Assembly (NCBI GenBank): GCA_012519425.1
Contig: JAAYQF010000130.1
Location: forward strand, 1-64,000
DNA length: 64,000 bases
DNA from: Bacteroidales bacterium
GTDB taxonomy: Bacteria; Bacteroidota; Bacteroidia; Bacteroidales; Paludibacteraceae
Reading direction: 5' to 3'
In this document: positions 55,872-64,000 of the stretch, in pieces
How the letters are laid out: the number at the start of each line of letters is the position of its first letter
How positions within the stretch are numbered: position 1 is the first letter of the stretch
The notes under the pieces: model-generated
Told to the model about the DNA's origin: nothing
Seen by the model: only the letters and a program-made list of their open reading frames with translations
Database searches by the model: none
Made by a program: the position numbers and the translations under genes

Positions 55872-56275
55872 TTTTCCTCAGGGTTTAGCTTAAGGATTGT
55901 TCAAAATCCAAAATATCAAACTAGTTTCACCTATCAAAACTACAAAAGTAATTAAAATTTTTTAAAACAATCAACTTTAAGGGTATTTATATGCTTCAAA
56001 ACAAGAAAAATATCAAAAAATATCATGTTATGGTACGAATACCGCTTTCAAAGAAGAATCGATTTCCATAAATTTTTATACATAAAAATTTGAGCGTGTA
56101 TAGAAATTTAAGCATGCCGTGCACGTGCACAAAGGTACAAGTTAATTTTCAATTTACGATCAAACTATATGTTAATTTTTTTGGAGATAAAGTAAGGTGT
56201 TGGTTTTTAGATGGTTGCGCAGTGATTAAAATTTGTAATTTTTGTTAAAAAGTACAGTATCTCTTCCTTGATAAG
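55872..56275. other. Intergenic region with promoters and a palindrome
   Basis: No intact gene is visible. On the minus strand two -7 elements are adjacent: TAGTTTTG (55942-55935) and TACTTTTG (55950-55943), the latter with a TTG 21 bp upstream (55974-55972). They would give a leader of about 65-75 nt for the beta-helix operon. A perfect 12-bp palindrome GTGCACGTGCAC lies at 56119-56130. The rest is AT-rich. Confidence 0.5.
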
Positions 56276-56350
56276 CTATTCATTTCTGCTATTGTCGACC
56301 GGAATAGTATTTTGTTTTACCTCTTTTGTAGTTGTAGCAGGCTCCGGGGT
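56276..56350 (-). pseudogene. Decayed C-terminal remnant of a PVGDG small protein
   Basis: Directly after the stop codon of the 1101-residue surface protein, the minus strand reads TPEPATTTKEVKQNTIPVDN and then stops after SRNE. This aligns with the end of the small protein at 59825-60562 (DPGAATTEEIEQNAIPVGDG). The DNA agrees as well: ACCGGAATAGTATTTTGTT at 56298 against ACCGGAATGGCATTTTGTT at 59913, with similarity continuing through the following 25 bp. The glycine motif, TM helix and most of the gene are gone and there is no start codon. Confidence 0.75.
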
Positions 56351-59300
56351 TTATCTTACCACTATTTTTACCATTTCACGATTGCCTTCTACTTGCAGAT
56401 TGACTAAATAAATACCCTTTGGGAGATTGAGCGGCATTTCGGTTATATCTGTCGGCATATGCTGTGAGAAAAGCATGCTTCCGGTAGTGCTATAGATGGT
56501 TATTCGTCCTTCTTTTTCACTCAGATTGTTGATGGTCAGCAGGTTATCATCTTTAAGATAAGCGCTCAGTGGATTAACTGAACCATCGTTTTTAAGCTTT
56601 AATTTATGGTTATTTAAAATCACAAATCGTTTTTCTGCATTACCGTTATTAACAGCTGTAAAATAGTAGTGGGTTGTATCTGAATCAAGTGCGAGGCTTG
56701 TTTCGTTTATCAAGTCGTGCAGATGTAAATTGGTGTATTGTTCTAAATTGGATTTGATCAGTGTCAATTCATACTCGGTATCTGCATTGGCGTAGAAACT
56801 GATCATGCTTCCATCTATGGTCTTATCTGTATTTACCTGCATCAAACCATCTTCATTTTCTGTGAAAATATAGGCGGTGGGTGTCCCGAAGGACTTGTAT
56901 CCATCCCAGCCGTTGTCAAAACGATTGGTGGTCCCTTCCCGGCTGATAAGCCAGAGGGCATCCCGGGTGGAGGCGCTCTCCAGGTTTATGCGGAGGTAGG
57001 AGAGTGGAGACGCTTGTTCTTGTTCAATGGTTTTTCCAACCCGCTGTCCATGTTGTCCCGGCGCCAACTGAGGTTTGGTGTTTGGGATGACCTTCGGTTC
57101 TCCTGCTGCTGCGTACGGGATAGTGATCGTTACAGGGGCACCCGGACCCGCTTCCAATGCCGCGTCGGTAAATTTCAACATAAACCCCTGCATGGAAGGG
57201 ATTTGATTGTCCCATATGGCCGGAGAAGCGTTTTTCGGAACGGCGAACCAGTTTCCGGCACTCAATTGCGGAGTTGCTCCTGTAGTCAGTATTCCGGTAG
57301 AAGCCCAGTCGTGAAAACGTCCGGTATTATACAGATATACGGTAGATTCTATTTCCGGAGGGAATGTGAGCTGATTAATATCAATCGCTGCCGTATAGGA
57401 ATTACCGAACAGGTTTTGCCCCAGGCCGTAACGTACGTTTTGAATGTCTCCGGTCGCTCCCGTTACAACCGGAGCCTGGCGTGTCAAGGTAAGAGTTTTA
57501 TCACAGAAGTTCAATTTTCCGGTAATATTGTAGATTTTGGCTTCTTCCTGAGTGATGGAATAACCTTTAAAGGCTTCTAACACGCTGTTGCTGTTTAACC
57601 GATGCCATTTTTTATAAAATTGTGTATTATCGCCGTTATAGGTCTCATCATACATATACAGGGTGGCTCCGGAGAATGTAGGCTTGGCGATGATACTATC
57701 TACAGGGATACCAAAATACTGCCAGTGGTGGGAACTTGTAAAGGACTGACCTTTAGTAGGACTTCCTTCAATGTTGTCAATCCAGGTTTGTTCCTCTCCT
57801 TTTAGTCCTTTGGCATAAAGTTGTACGGTACCATAAATATTTTGTCCGCAACCCGTAGTAGCGATGAGTGTTCCGTTAGCTTTACCGGCTTCGGCACCCA
57901 CCACTATTTTATGTGCTTTGTCTGCCGTACCACTACCGACAATGTTTCCACGTACGGTGAGCGATGCTTCTGTCGGAATTACCGTGGCAAAGTTTGTTTC
58001 GTTGGTTAAATTTCCTATAATTTTTGGGTCGCCAACAGGTACGTGAAGGTCGGCTAAAGCATATTTACCATTACCGGATTGATTGTTGGCAAATGCCACG
58101 TTGTTACCCGGTGCCGGGGGTGAAAGTTGTGTCCAGTTGGTGGAAGTATTCCAATTCGTTGGATTTACACCGGAAGTATTACCTATCCAATAGTTATCGC
58201 ATTGACTGTGGATACTTGCATTTTTAGAATCTCCCGCACCTTGACCTATATCGTAAGTACCATCGGTATTATCGGCTACACCTGCTGAAAAAGATGTGTT
58301 GGAAGTGGCAGGATTTACCAATTCCGGTACACCATAAGCATTTGGTTCGATACTGATGATCTCTGAGGGTGTACCTGAACTTGTACCGTTTGCTTTTACC
58401 TTTATTTGTCCCGGATAATTCGGGTGTGTTACAGGGTGTATTTGACCTAGCAAAATGTGTTCACTGCCTTCTACGGCATCGGGGCAGCCGTCACCATCGG
58501 AGTCAGGGTCTAAACGGTTGGGAACACCATCGCCGTCGGTATCAATGTCGGTACATAAGGTATATGTAATTTCGTATACATACGAAGTCTCTTGCGTGCT
58601 TCTATTTGTGACTTTAATGTATCGTGCAGCTTCCGGCAATATATAAGTTGCTTTCTTGCCATAATTCCATGGAGTTGGATTCAAAAAAGAGGATAAAATT
58701 TTAAACCCGCTGGTTGGAGATGAAGAATATTCTAATCTAGGCTCAGGTCCATCCTTGTAAAAAAACATATCGATGTACGTACCCGCTGGTTTTGACGAAC
58801 CACCTAAATCGACAGTTATATAAGAATAATTAGAACTATAACGCGGCATTGTAGCCCAGGTGTTAGTCGAACCGTCTATTGCATCTCCGGGTTTAGTAAC
58901 ATTTGTACTATTACTGTGCAAAGTAGGTGATTCGTTTACGGCCGTACAATTCATTTCATCCGTATCCAATATGCCGTCGTTGTCATCATCTAAGTCATAT
59001 TTGTCGGGTATACCATCGCTGTCCGTATCCAGAAGTACAAGGGAGGTGGGACAAATTTCCACAAAAAAGCCCCAACCGTTTCCCGAAACCCTTGGATTGG
59101 TAATAGTAAGCGAGGTAAACGGGGTGTTGGAAGATACCACGATAGCGGCGTCAGTCAACGTTCCGTCGTTTTGATTGTAAATAACTGAAGAATTGGAAAT
59201 AGCTACCTTGTTTTTACAATCTATACTGGTTGGGTTTTTACTTAAAGTCAGGGGTAAGATAGTTTCTCCCGTTTTTATTTCAAAGACGGCTTCGTCAGTA

Positions 59301-59656
59301 GCATTAGTCCAATATGAATTCCCCAAAAGAAGTAGGAAAACCTGTACGGATTTTTGTGGTTCATCAAATGTATAAGTTACGGATTCAGGTTTATCTGAGT
59401 CTTCTGCTCTTAGCCAGGCATAGCCCGAGGAATAGGTTCTGCTACAACTCGTAGAGTTTGGGGCTGAAAACAAACCACGCGTCAATGTTCGGGTAACTTT
59501 TACCCCGTTAAGTGTGCCGGATGTGCTAGTGCTTTGGGAAAACTGAGGTCCCGGTACCGTATTGCAAATTGAAGCTGTAGGGAACTGAGCCTGCATACTA
59601 CCGTAAGAAGCAGATAGAAACAGTACGGTAGCAAGCAAAGTTTTGAAGTATTTCAT
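56351..59656 (-). CDS. Large T9SS surface protein with thrombospondin type 3 calcium repeats
   Basis: The ATG at 59656 is the true start; two codons before it is only a TTG. The 1101-residue protein has a signal peptide (FKTLLATVLFLSASYGSMQAQ), an N-terminal beta domain (about 25-205), TSP3-type Ca-binding loops (DTDSDGIPDKYDLDDDNDG and DTDGDGVPNRLDPDSDGDG), a discoidin-like domain between them (about 240-365), the shared module (about 500-1000: HHWQYFGIPVDSI, FGNSYTAAIDI, IPSMQGFMLKF, STRDALWLISREGT) and a T9SS type-A tail (about 1015-1101). It is probably an adhesin or surface-layer protein. Its C-terminal half is nearly the same as that of the protein at 60583-64000. Only a remnant of the small partner follows it. 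Confidence 0.85.
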   Translation of the reverse strand: MKYFKTLLATVLFLSASYGSMQAQFPTASICNTVPGPQFSQSTSTSGTLNGVKVTRTLTRGLFSAPNSTSCSRTYSSGYAWLRAEDSDKPESVTYTFDEPQKSVQVFLLLLGNSYWTNATDEAVFEIKTGETILPLTLSKNPTSIDCKNKVAISNSSVIYNQNDGTLTDAAIVVSSNTPFTSLTITNPRVSGNGWGFFVEICPTSLVLLDTDSDGIPDKYDLDDDNDGILDTDEMNCTAVNESPTLHSNSTNVTKPGDAIDGSTNTWATMPRYSSNYSYITVDLGGSSKPAGTYIDMFFYKDGPEPRLEYSSSPTSGFKILSSFLNPTPWNYGKKATYILPEAARYIKVTNRSTQETSYVYEITYTLCTDIDTDGDGVPNRLDPDSDGDGCPDAVEGSEHILLGQIHPVTHPNYPGQIKVKANGTSSGTPSEIISIEPNAYGVPELVNPATSNTSFSAGVADNTDGTYDIGQGAGDSKNASIHSQCDNYWIGNTSGVNPTNWNTSTNWTQLSPPAPGNNVAFANNQSGNGKYALADLHVPVGDPKIIGNLTNETNFATVIPTEASLTVRGNIVGSGTADKAHKIVVGAEAGKANGTLIATTGCGQNIYGTVQLYAKGLKGEEQTWIDNIEGSPTKGQSFTSSHHWQYFGIPVDSIIAKPTFSGATLYMYDETYNGDNTQFYKKWHRLNSNSVLEAFKGYSITQEEAKIYNITGKLNFCDKTLTLTRQAPVVTGATGDIQNVRYGLGQNLFGNSYTAAIDINQLTFPPEIESTVYLYNTGRFHDWASTGILTTGATPQLSAGNWFAVPKNASPAIWDNQIPSMQGFMLKFTDAALEAGPGAPVTITIPYAAAGEPKVIPNTKPQLAPGQHGQRVGKTIEQEQASPLSYLRINLESASTRDALWLISREGTTNRFDNGWDGYKSFGTPTAYIFTENEDGLMQVNTDKTIDGSMISFYANADTEYELTLIKSNLEQYTNLHLHDLINETSLALDSDTTHYYFTAVNNGNAEKRFVILNNHKLKLKNDGSVNPLSAYLKDDNLLTINNLSEKEGRITIYSTTGSMLFSQHMPTDITEMPLNLPKGIYLVNLQVEGNREMVKIVVR

Positions 59657-59789
59657 AATCAACAGTTCGTAATGATTGATTATATGATAAAAATCGTTTC
59701 TCTATGGAGTTGTACGACACTTTTCCTAAGGATATTCCTAAGTATCGAGATATTAAATAACTAATAATTATTAATGTTTAGAGAGGGTG

Positions 59790-59797
59790 CAAAGATA
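59790..59797 (-). promoter_or_regulatory. -7 element for the 1101-residue surface protein
   Basis: TATCTTTG on the minus strand matches TAnnTTTG, about 134 bp ahead of the ATG and after the stop of the small PVGDG protein, so this cassette has its own promoter. The region 59657-59824 holds nothing else that I recognise. Confidence 0.55.
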
Positions 59798-59824
59798 ATT
59801 AATTTATTTTAAAAATCATCAAGC

Positions 59825-60562
59825 TTAATGAATTTTTATGCTGGAAATATGCTTTTTTCTCAGCAAACCATACACTCCCGCCATTGCCAACATTATCCAC
59901 AGGCCATCCCCTACCGGAATGGCATTTTGTTCTATCTCTTCTGTGGTTGCAGCACCCGGATCAAACAATATGGTGCCGCTGGTTGTGGTGGGAGGTGTTC
60001 CCGTAAAACTATTTGAAAAAGGAACTGCTAACGGACTGCTTATACTACTTATGGCACCACCGGAAGAGTAGTTGTTTGCATAGCCGGAAGTTCCTCCAAA
60101 CCCTCTCGATGCATAGGTGTTGTAAGGCATTACTCCACCCGTACTACCACCATAGAATTTATTCTCTTTTACATTATTTTTGTGGGCAATGCCCCTACTT
60201 GTGTTGAAACTAGAACCAGTGGTTTGTCTGTTGCTAAAATTATTGTACTTTGACAAGTTTGAATTGGCTACACTGCTATTTATTCTGCCTATTCCACTTG
60301 ATTCACTTGATCCCAACAATGATGGGTTCGATGGCGGTATGTAAGGTTTTGATCTATTATTTGTCTTGAAGGAAGGCAAATTCTCATAATAGTTAGGTAC
60401 AAGTTCCATGTTTTGCCGCGGCTCACCTATGAAAAAAAACTCATACCAAAACGTCCCATTGGAAGCCCCGGGGTTAACGAGCGTGTAAAAATAATAACCT
60501 CCCCCTACAACAACAAAAAGTGTAAGTGTCAGTGTGGTCAGTATTTTAATTATCGATCTCAT
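59825..60562 (-). CDS. Small Ser/Gly-rich double-TM protein with C-terminal PVGDG motif
   Basis: The 245-residue protein has an N-terminal TM helix (ILTTLTLTLFVVVGGGYYFYTL), a Ser/Gly/Asn/Tyr-rich middle (about 75-195, with a GGVMPYNTYASRGFGGTSGY stretch) and a C-terminal PVGDG followed by LWIMLAMAGVYGLLRKKH. It shares the plan, both end features and the FGG(S/T)S motif with the protein at 50961-51650, although the middles differ. It starts 20 bp after the stop of the large T9SS protein at 60583-64000. Topology predicts both ends in the cytoplasm and a periplasmic low-complexity loop. The function is unknown; a role tied to export or anchoring of its partner is a hypothesis. Confidence 0.75.
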   Translation of the reverse strand: MRSIIKILTTLTLTLFVVVGGGYYFYTLVNPGASNGTFWYEFFFIGEPRQNMELVPNYYENLPSFKTNNRSKPYIPPSNPSLLGSSESSGIGRINSSVANSNLSKYNNFSNRQTTGSSFNTSRGIAHKNNVKENKFYGGSTGGVMPYNTYASRGFGGTSGYANNYSSGGAISSISSPLAVPFSNSFTGTPPTTTSGTILFDPGAATTEEIEQNAIPVGDGLWIMLAMAGVYGLLRKKHISSIKIH

Positions 60563-60582
60563 TATTTCTGTCCGGGCTGGGT

Positions 60583-63500
60583 TTATCTTATTGCTATTTT
60601 TACTGTTTCATGATTGCTTTCTGCCCGCAGGTTGACCAAATAAATGCCTTTTGGGAGATTGAGCGGTATCTCGGTGATGCCAATCGGTATATGTTGCGAG
60701 AATACATTGCTTCCGGTAATGCTGTAAAGGGTTATTTGTCCTTCGTTATCACTCAGATTATTAACAATTAATAAGTTATCATGTTTCAGATAAGCGTTTA
60801 ACGGATTGATTGAACCGTCGTTTTTAAGTTTTAGCTTATGGTTGTTTAAAATCACAAATCGTTTTTCTACATTTCCTTCATTAGTCGCCGTGAAACGGTA
60901 GTAAGTTGTATCTGCATCAAGCGCAAGGCTCGTTTCGGTTACCAAATCGTGCAGGTGTAAATTGGTGTATTGTTCCAAATTGGACTTGATCAATGTCAGT
61001 TCATATTCCGTATCTGCATTGGCGTAGAAACTGATCATGCTTCCATCTATGGTCTTATCCGCATTTACTTGCATCAAACCATCTTTGTTTTCTGTAAAGA
61101 TAAATGCAGTGGGTGTCCCGAAGTGTTTGCGTCCGTCCCAGCCGTCGTCAAAATGGTCAGTAGTACCTTCTCGGCTGATAAGCCATAGGGCATCCCGGGT
61201 GGAGGCACTTTCCAAATTAATGCGGAGGTAAGAGAGTGGAGATGATTGCTCTTGTTCAATGGCCCGGGAAGCCCGCTGCCCATGTTGTCCCGGTGCCAAC
61301 TGAGGTTTGGTGTTTGGGATAACCTTCGGCTCTCCTGCTGCTGCATACGGAATATTGATCGTTACAGGGGTGCCCGGACCTGCTTCCAATACAGTATCGG
61401 TGAATTTTAACATAAATCCTTGCATGGATGGAATTTCGTTGTTCCATACGGCTTTTGCACTTTCTTGCGGAATGGCAAACCAGTTTCCGGCACTCAGTTG
61501 CGGACTTGTTCCTGTGGTCAGCGTTCCTGTAGAAGCCCAGTCGTGAAAACGTCCGGTATTGTACAGATAGATAGTCTTTTCTACGATGTCGTCCGGTAAC
61601 ACGAGCTTGCTGATGTCAATAGCTGCCGTGTAGGAATTACCGAACAGGTTTTGCCCCAGGCCGTAACGTGTGTTTTGAACGCATCCGGTTGCTCCTGTTA
61701 CAATCGGAGCCTGGCGCGTCATCGTAACAGTTTTATCACAGAAATTCAATTCTCCGGTAATGGTGTAGGTTGTGGCTTCTTCCTGGGTAATGGAATAACC
61801 TTTAAAAGCTTCCAACACGCTATTGCTGTTTAGCCAGTGCCACTTCTGATAAAACTTCGTATTGTCGCCATTATAGGCTTCATCGTACATCCGCAAACTT
61901 GCTCCGAGGAATGTAGGATTAGCAACAATACTCTTTACCGGAACTCCAAAGTATTGCCACTGGTAGGAAGTTGTAAAGGACTGACCTTCGGTGGGACTGC
62001 CTACAATGTTGTCAGTCCAGGTTTCTTCGTTTCCTTTTATTCCTTTGGCATAAAATTGCACGGTACCGAAAATGTTCTGTCCGCAACCTGTGGTGGCGAT
62101 GAGTGTACCGTTGGCTTGACCGGCTTCAGCTTTGACCATTAATTTATGTGCTTTGTCTAAAGTTTCGCTACCGCTAACTTGTCCGTTGATGGTAAGTGAT
62201 GCGGTGGCCGGAACTATGGTAGCTTTATTGGTGGCATTGATCAATTTACCTATTGTTTTGGGGTTGCCTACGGGAACGTGAAGATCAGCCAGCGCAACTT
62301 TTCCGTCACTTCCGGGCTGATTATTGGCAAATTCCACATCATGCAGCGGATACGGTACGATACCTTGCGACCAATTGGCAACTGAATCCCAGGCATTGAC
62401 AAATCCCGTAGTTCCACCTACCCAAAAGTTATTACAAAGATCAATTGTACTGTTTTGTGATGTTCCTACTCCTTGCCCTTGAACCCCGTCAACATCGCCG
62501 GCACCGCCGGGATTTACCAAATTAGGAACGCCATCTGCATCCACTCCGCCGGTAGTTGCTATATTTATGCTGCCATCAGCATTCAATTGTTCTTCTGCAA
62601 CATAATCTTCGCCTTCCATGGCATCGAAACAACCGTCTCCGTCGGAGTCTAAATCTAAGAAGTTAGGAATACCGTCTGCATCAATATCGCAGAGGGTACG
62701 CACGGCAAAGCCGAAGGCTTGAGCACCACCGTTTGTTTTTACTACAACATCTACCGTATGTTTGGATAAAGTGTAATCGATAGTTTCAAACAAACCGTTT
62801 ACGTTACTTGGATTTCCCGTCATGACACCGGCATTATTATTATCGGTATAATTGTAACTAAGAGTACGATTGTCTGCACTCAATTCAATCTTTTGTAATG
62901 CACGGTAAAAACCATTATGACTTATAGTAACAACATCGTTGTAGTTACCTGTTCCGGTTTTTTCGAGAGACTGAAATCCATATCCATGGTCCATAAACCT
63001 GATTTGCTCGGGCCAATTATTATCGAGGGTTAAGCTCGTGGCTTCCGCATCAAATACCACTAATTGAAATGGTACGGGTACAGTGCCTTTTTCGGCTCTT
63101 ACCTCTACTTTGAAGCGTGCTTCGCCTATTAGAGTACCACTTCCTTTAACCCATATTACTTCATGTTTGTTAGTGACATTATAGTTTTTGTATATCATTT
63201 GTTCAGGTCCGCCAGCCCATGTATTTATATCTTTTCCTTCAAACTTGCTCACTTTTGTCGGATTTGGGGTCCCCGAAGTAAGTTCTATATTCACGGCAGA
63301 TGGCCTATTATAGTTTTGTACGTACGTATAGGTAACATCTGCAGTATATGTAACTCCGTTGTAGGTGGCTGTACGGGTAACTTTATCGCCAATAGCATTC
63401 CATTCGGCACCGGTAAAATCGAAGAAACCGAGTTGAGTTTTAAATGTACCGGATCCTGTGGTTGTTTCTGAAGGCAAGTCGGGATTGTCGCAATAAAGCT

Positions 63501-64000
63501 CGTCCATATCAAGTATCCCATCATTATCTTTATCAATGTCGTCAGTGTCGGGAACACCGTCACCGTCCGTGTCGGCACAAACATTTATGTTGTTAAATTG
63601 AGAGTAACCTATGCCTTGTCCTACATCTCCGCCAACATCGGCAGCACCGCCGGGATTTACTAAATTGGGAACACCGTCGGCATTTACACCTCCATAAGCT
63701 GCTATATTTATACTTCCGTCCGCGTTCAGATGGCTGGCGTTTACATTTTCATCGCCTTCAATAGCATCGTAGCAGCCGTCGCCATCGGAGTCCAGGTCTA
63801 AGAAGTTAGGAGTGCCATCTGAGTCGGCATCGCAGAGGGTACGCACAGCAAAACCAAATGCTTGAGCAGTACCGTTCGATCTTACTATAACATCAACAGT
63901 ATGCCTGGATAAAGAGTAATCGATAGTTTGAAACAAACCGTTTACGTTACTCGGATTTCCCGTCATGGTACCGTGATTATTATTGTCGGTGTAATTGTAA
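60583..64000 (-). CDS. Large T9SS surface protein with TSP3 repeats, N-terminus outside window
   Basis: The frame is open to the window edge, and the residues before the first internal Met (YNYTDNNNHGT) match a repeat further in, so the gene continues outside; at least 1138 residues are seen. TSP3 Ca-binding loops (DSDGTPNFLDLDSDGDG; DTDGDGVPDTDDIDKDNDG; DADGIPNFLDLDSDGDG) alternate with beta domains (GIGDKVTRTATYNGV-like region). The shared module follows (QWQYFGVPVKSI; FGNSYTAAIDISKL; IPSMQGFMLKF; STRDALWLISREGT) and then a T9SS type-A tail (ITLYSITGSNVFSQHIP). It is probably a long adhesin. The small PVGDG partner follows 20 bp later. Confidence 0.85.
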   Translation of the reverse strand, partial: YNYTDNNNHGTMTGNPSNVNGLFQTIDYSLSRHTVDVIVRSNGTAQAFGFAVRTLCDADSDGTPNFLDLDSDGDGCYDAIEGDENVNASHLNADGSINIAAYGGVNADGVPNLVNPGGAADVGGDVGQGIGYSQFNNINVCADTDGDGVPDTDDIDKDNDGILDMDELYCDNPDLPSETTTGSGTFKTQLGFFDFTGAEWNAIGDKVTRTATYNGVTYTADVTYTYVQNYNRPSAVNIELTSGTPNPTKVSKFEGKDINTWAGGPEQMIYKNYNVTNKHEVIWVKGSGTLIGEARFKVEVRAEKGTVPVPFQLVVFDAEATSLTLDNNWPEQIRFMDHGYGFQSLEKTGTGNYNDVVTISHNGFYRALQKIELSADNRTLSYNYTDNNNAGVMTGNPSNVNGLFETIDYTLSKHTVDVVVKTNGGAQAFGFAVRTLCDIDADGIPNFLDLDSDGDGCFDAMEGEDYVAEEQLNADGSINIATTGGVDADGVPNLVNPGGAGDVDGVQGQGVGTSQNSTIDLCNNFWVGGTTGFVNAWDSVANWSQGIVPYPLHDVEFANNQPGSDGKVALADLHVPVGNPKTIGKLINATNKATIVPATASLTINGQVSGSETLDKAHKLMVKAEAGQANGTLIATTGCGQNIFGTVQFYAKGIKGNEETWTDNIVGSPTEGQSFTTSYQWQYFGVPVKSIVANPTFLGASLRMYDEAYNGDNTKFYQKWHWLNSNSVLEAFKGYSITQEEATTYTITGELNFCDKTVTMTRQAPIVTGATGCVQNTRYGLGQNLFGNSYTAAIDISKLVLPDDIVEKTIYLYNTGRFHDWASTGTLTTGTSPQLSAGNWFAIPQESAKAVWNNEIPSMQGFMLKFTDTVLEAGPGTPVTINIPYAAAGEPKVIPNTKPQLAPGQHGQRASRAIEQEQSSPLSYLRINLESASTRDALWLISREGTTDHFDDGWDGRKHFGTPTAFIFTENKDGLMQVNADKTIDGSMISFYANADTEYELTLIKSNLEQYTNLHLHDLVTETSLALDADTTYYRFTATNEGNVEKRFVILNNHKLKLKNDGSINPLNAYLKHDNLLIVNNLSDNEGQITLYSITGSNVFSQHIPIGITEIPLNLPKGIYLVNLRAESNHETVKIAIR
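62434..64000 (-). repeat. 1143-bp period tandem repeat inside the surface protein gene
   Basis: The block 62434-62857 and the block 63577-64000 encode the same 130-residue segment plus the preceding YNYTDNNN, offset by exactly 1143 bp (381 codons). The two 130-residue copies have 97 identical residues by direct count. The second block touches the window edge, so further copies outside are likely. Confidence 0.85.

Noticed and set aside
57014-57580. 188-residue plus-strand frame in the 1101-residue surface protein gene
   Set aside because: Antisense to the conserved shared module. Part of it recurs opposite the paralogous module at 61.3-61.8 kb only because the coding strand is conserved.

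Overview
The window comes from a Bacteroidota genome, most likely order Bacteroidales; a Dysgonomonadaceae, Tannerella or Proteiniphilum-like relative would fit, but I cannot place it to genus from this sequence. The evidence is SusC/SusD pairs, lipoproteins with Cys-containing lipoboxes, a propeller-type sensor, type IX secretion (T9SS) C-terminal domains, A-rich start regions without Shine-Dalgarno sequences, and promoters of the Bacteroides kind (TAnnTTTG at -7). I saw no tRNA, rRNA, CRISPR array or intact transposase gene.

Region 1 (1-16.3 kb, all minus) is a polysaccharide utilisation locus. In transcription order it has a small T9SS-secreted protein, a terminator-like hairpin, a large (alpha/alpha)6-type secreted enzyme, SusC, SusD, a DUF3823 lipoprotein, a MITE-like insert, a second enzyme of the same type as a lipoprotein, an unknown secreted protein, a GH43 glycosidase, and the sensor end of a two-component propeller regulator cut by the window edge. 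The enzyme content suggests an arabinose- and uronate-containing glycan.

Region 2 (16.7-25.1 kb, plus) is a tight six-gene operon: a PycB/OadA-like carboxyltransferase whose biotin-accepting lysine is missing, a double-domain GT2 protein, a DUF4922 HIT-like protein, a SpoIID/LytB protein, an AmpG-type permease with a large insertion, and a BadF-type sugar kinase. The last three suggest uptake and phosphorylation of cell-wall sugars.

Region 3 (25.1-48.4 kb) centres on fasciclin (FAS1) lipoproteins. One FAS1 gene is divergent from a GH105-CBM32-T9SS enzyme. Downstream lie two tandem FAS1 duplicates, a larger multi-FAS1 lipoprotein, SusC/SusD, another FAS1 lipoprotein and a second SusC/SusD, closed by a strong bidirectional terminator. 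A direct repeat (GACGA half-sites 21 bp apart) sits upstream of both this operon and the Region 1 locus, so the two may share a regulator.

Region 4 (48.4-50.7 kb, minus) is an SLC12-like cation-chloride cotransporter/APC permease, followed by a REP-like inverted repeat.

Region 5 (50.9-64 kb, minus) is a set of surface-protein cassettes. Three large T9SS proteins share a C-terminal module. Each is followed directly by a small Ser/Gly-rich protein with a TM segment at both ends and a C-terminal PVG(D/E)G motif; in one cassette this partner is only a decayed fragment. One cassette also carries two upstream proteins that look like serial pieces of a split beta-helix protein. I consider this pairing and the FAS1-SusCD locus the best candidates for undescribed biology here.
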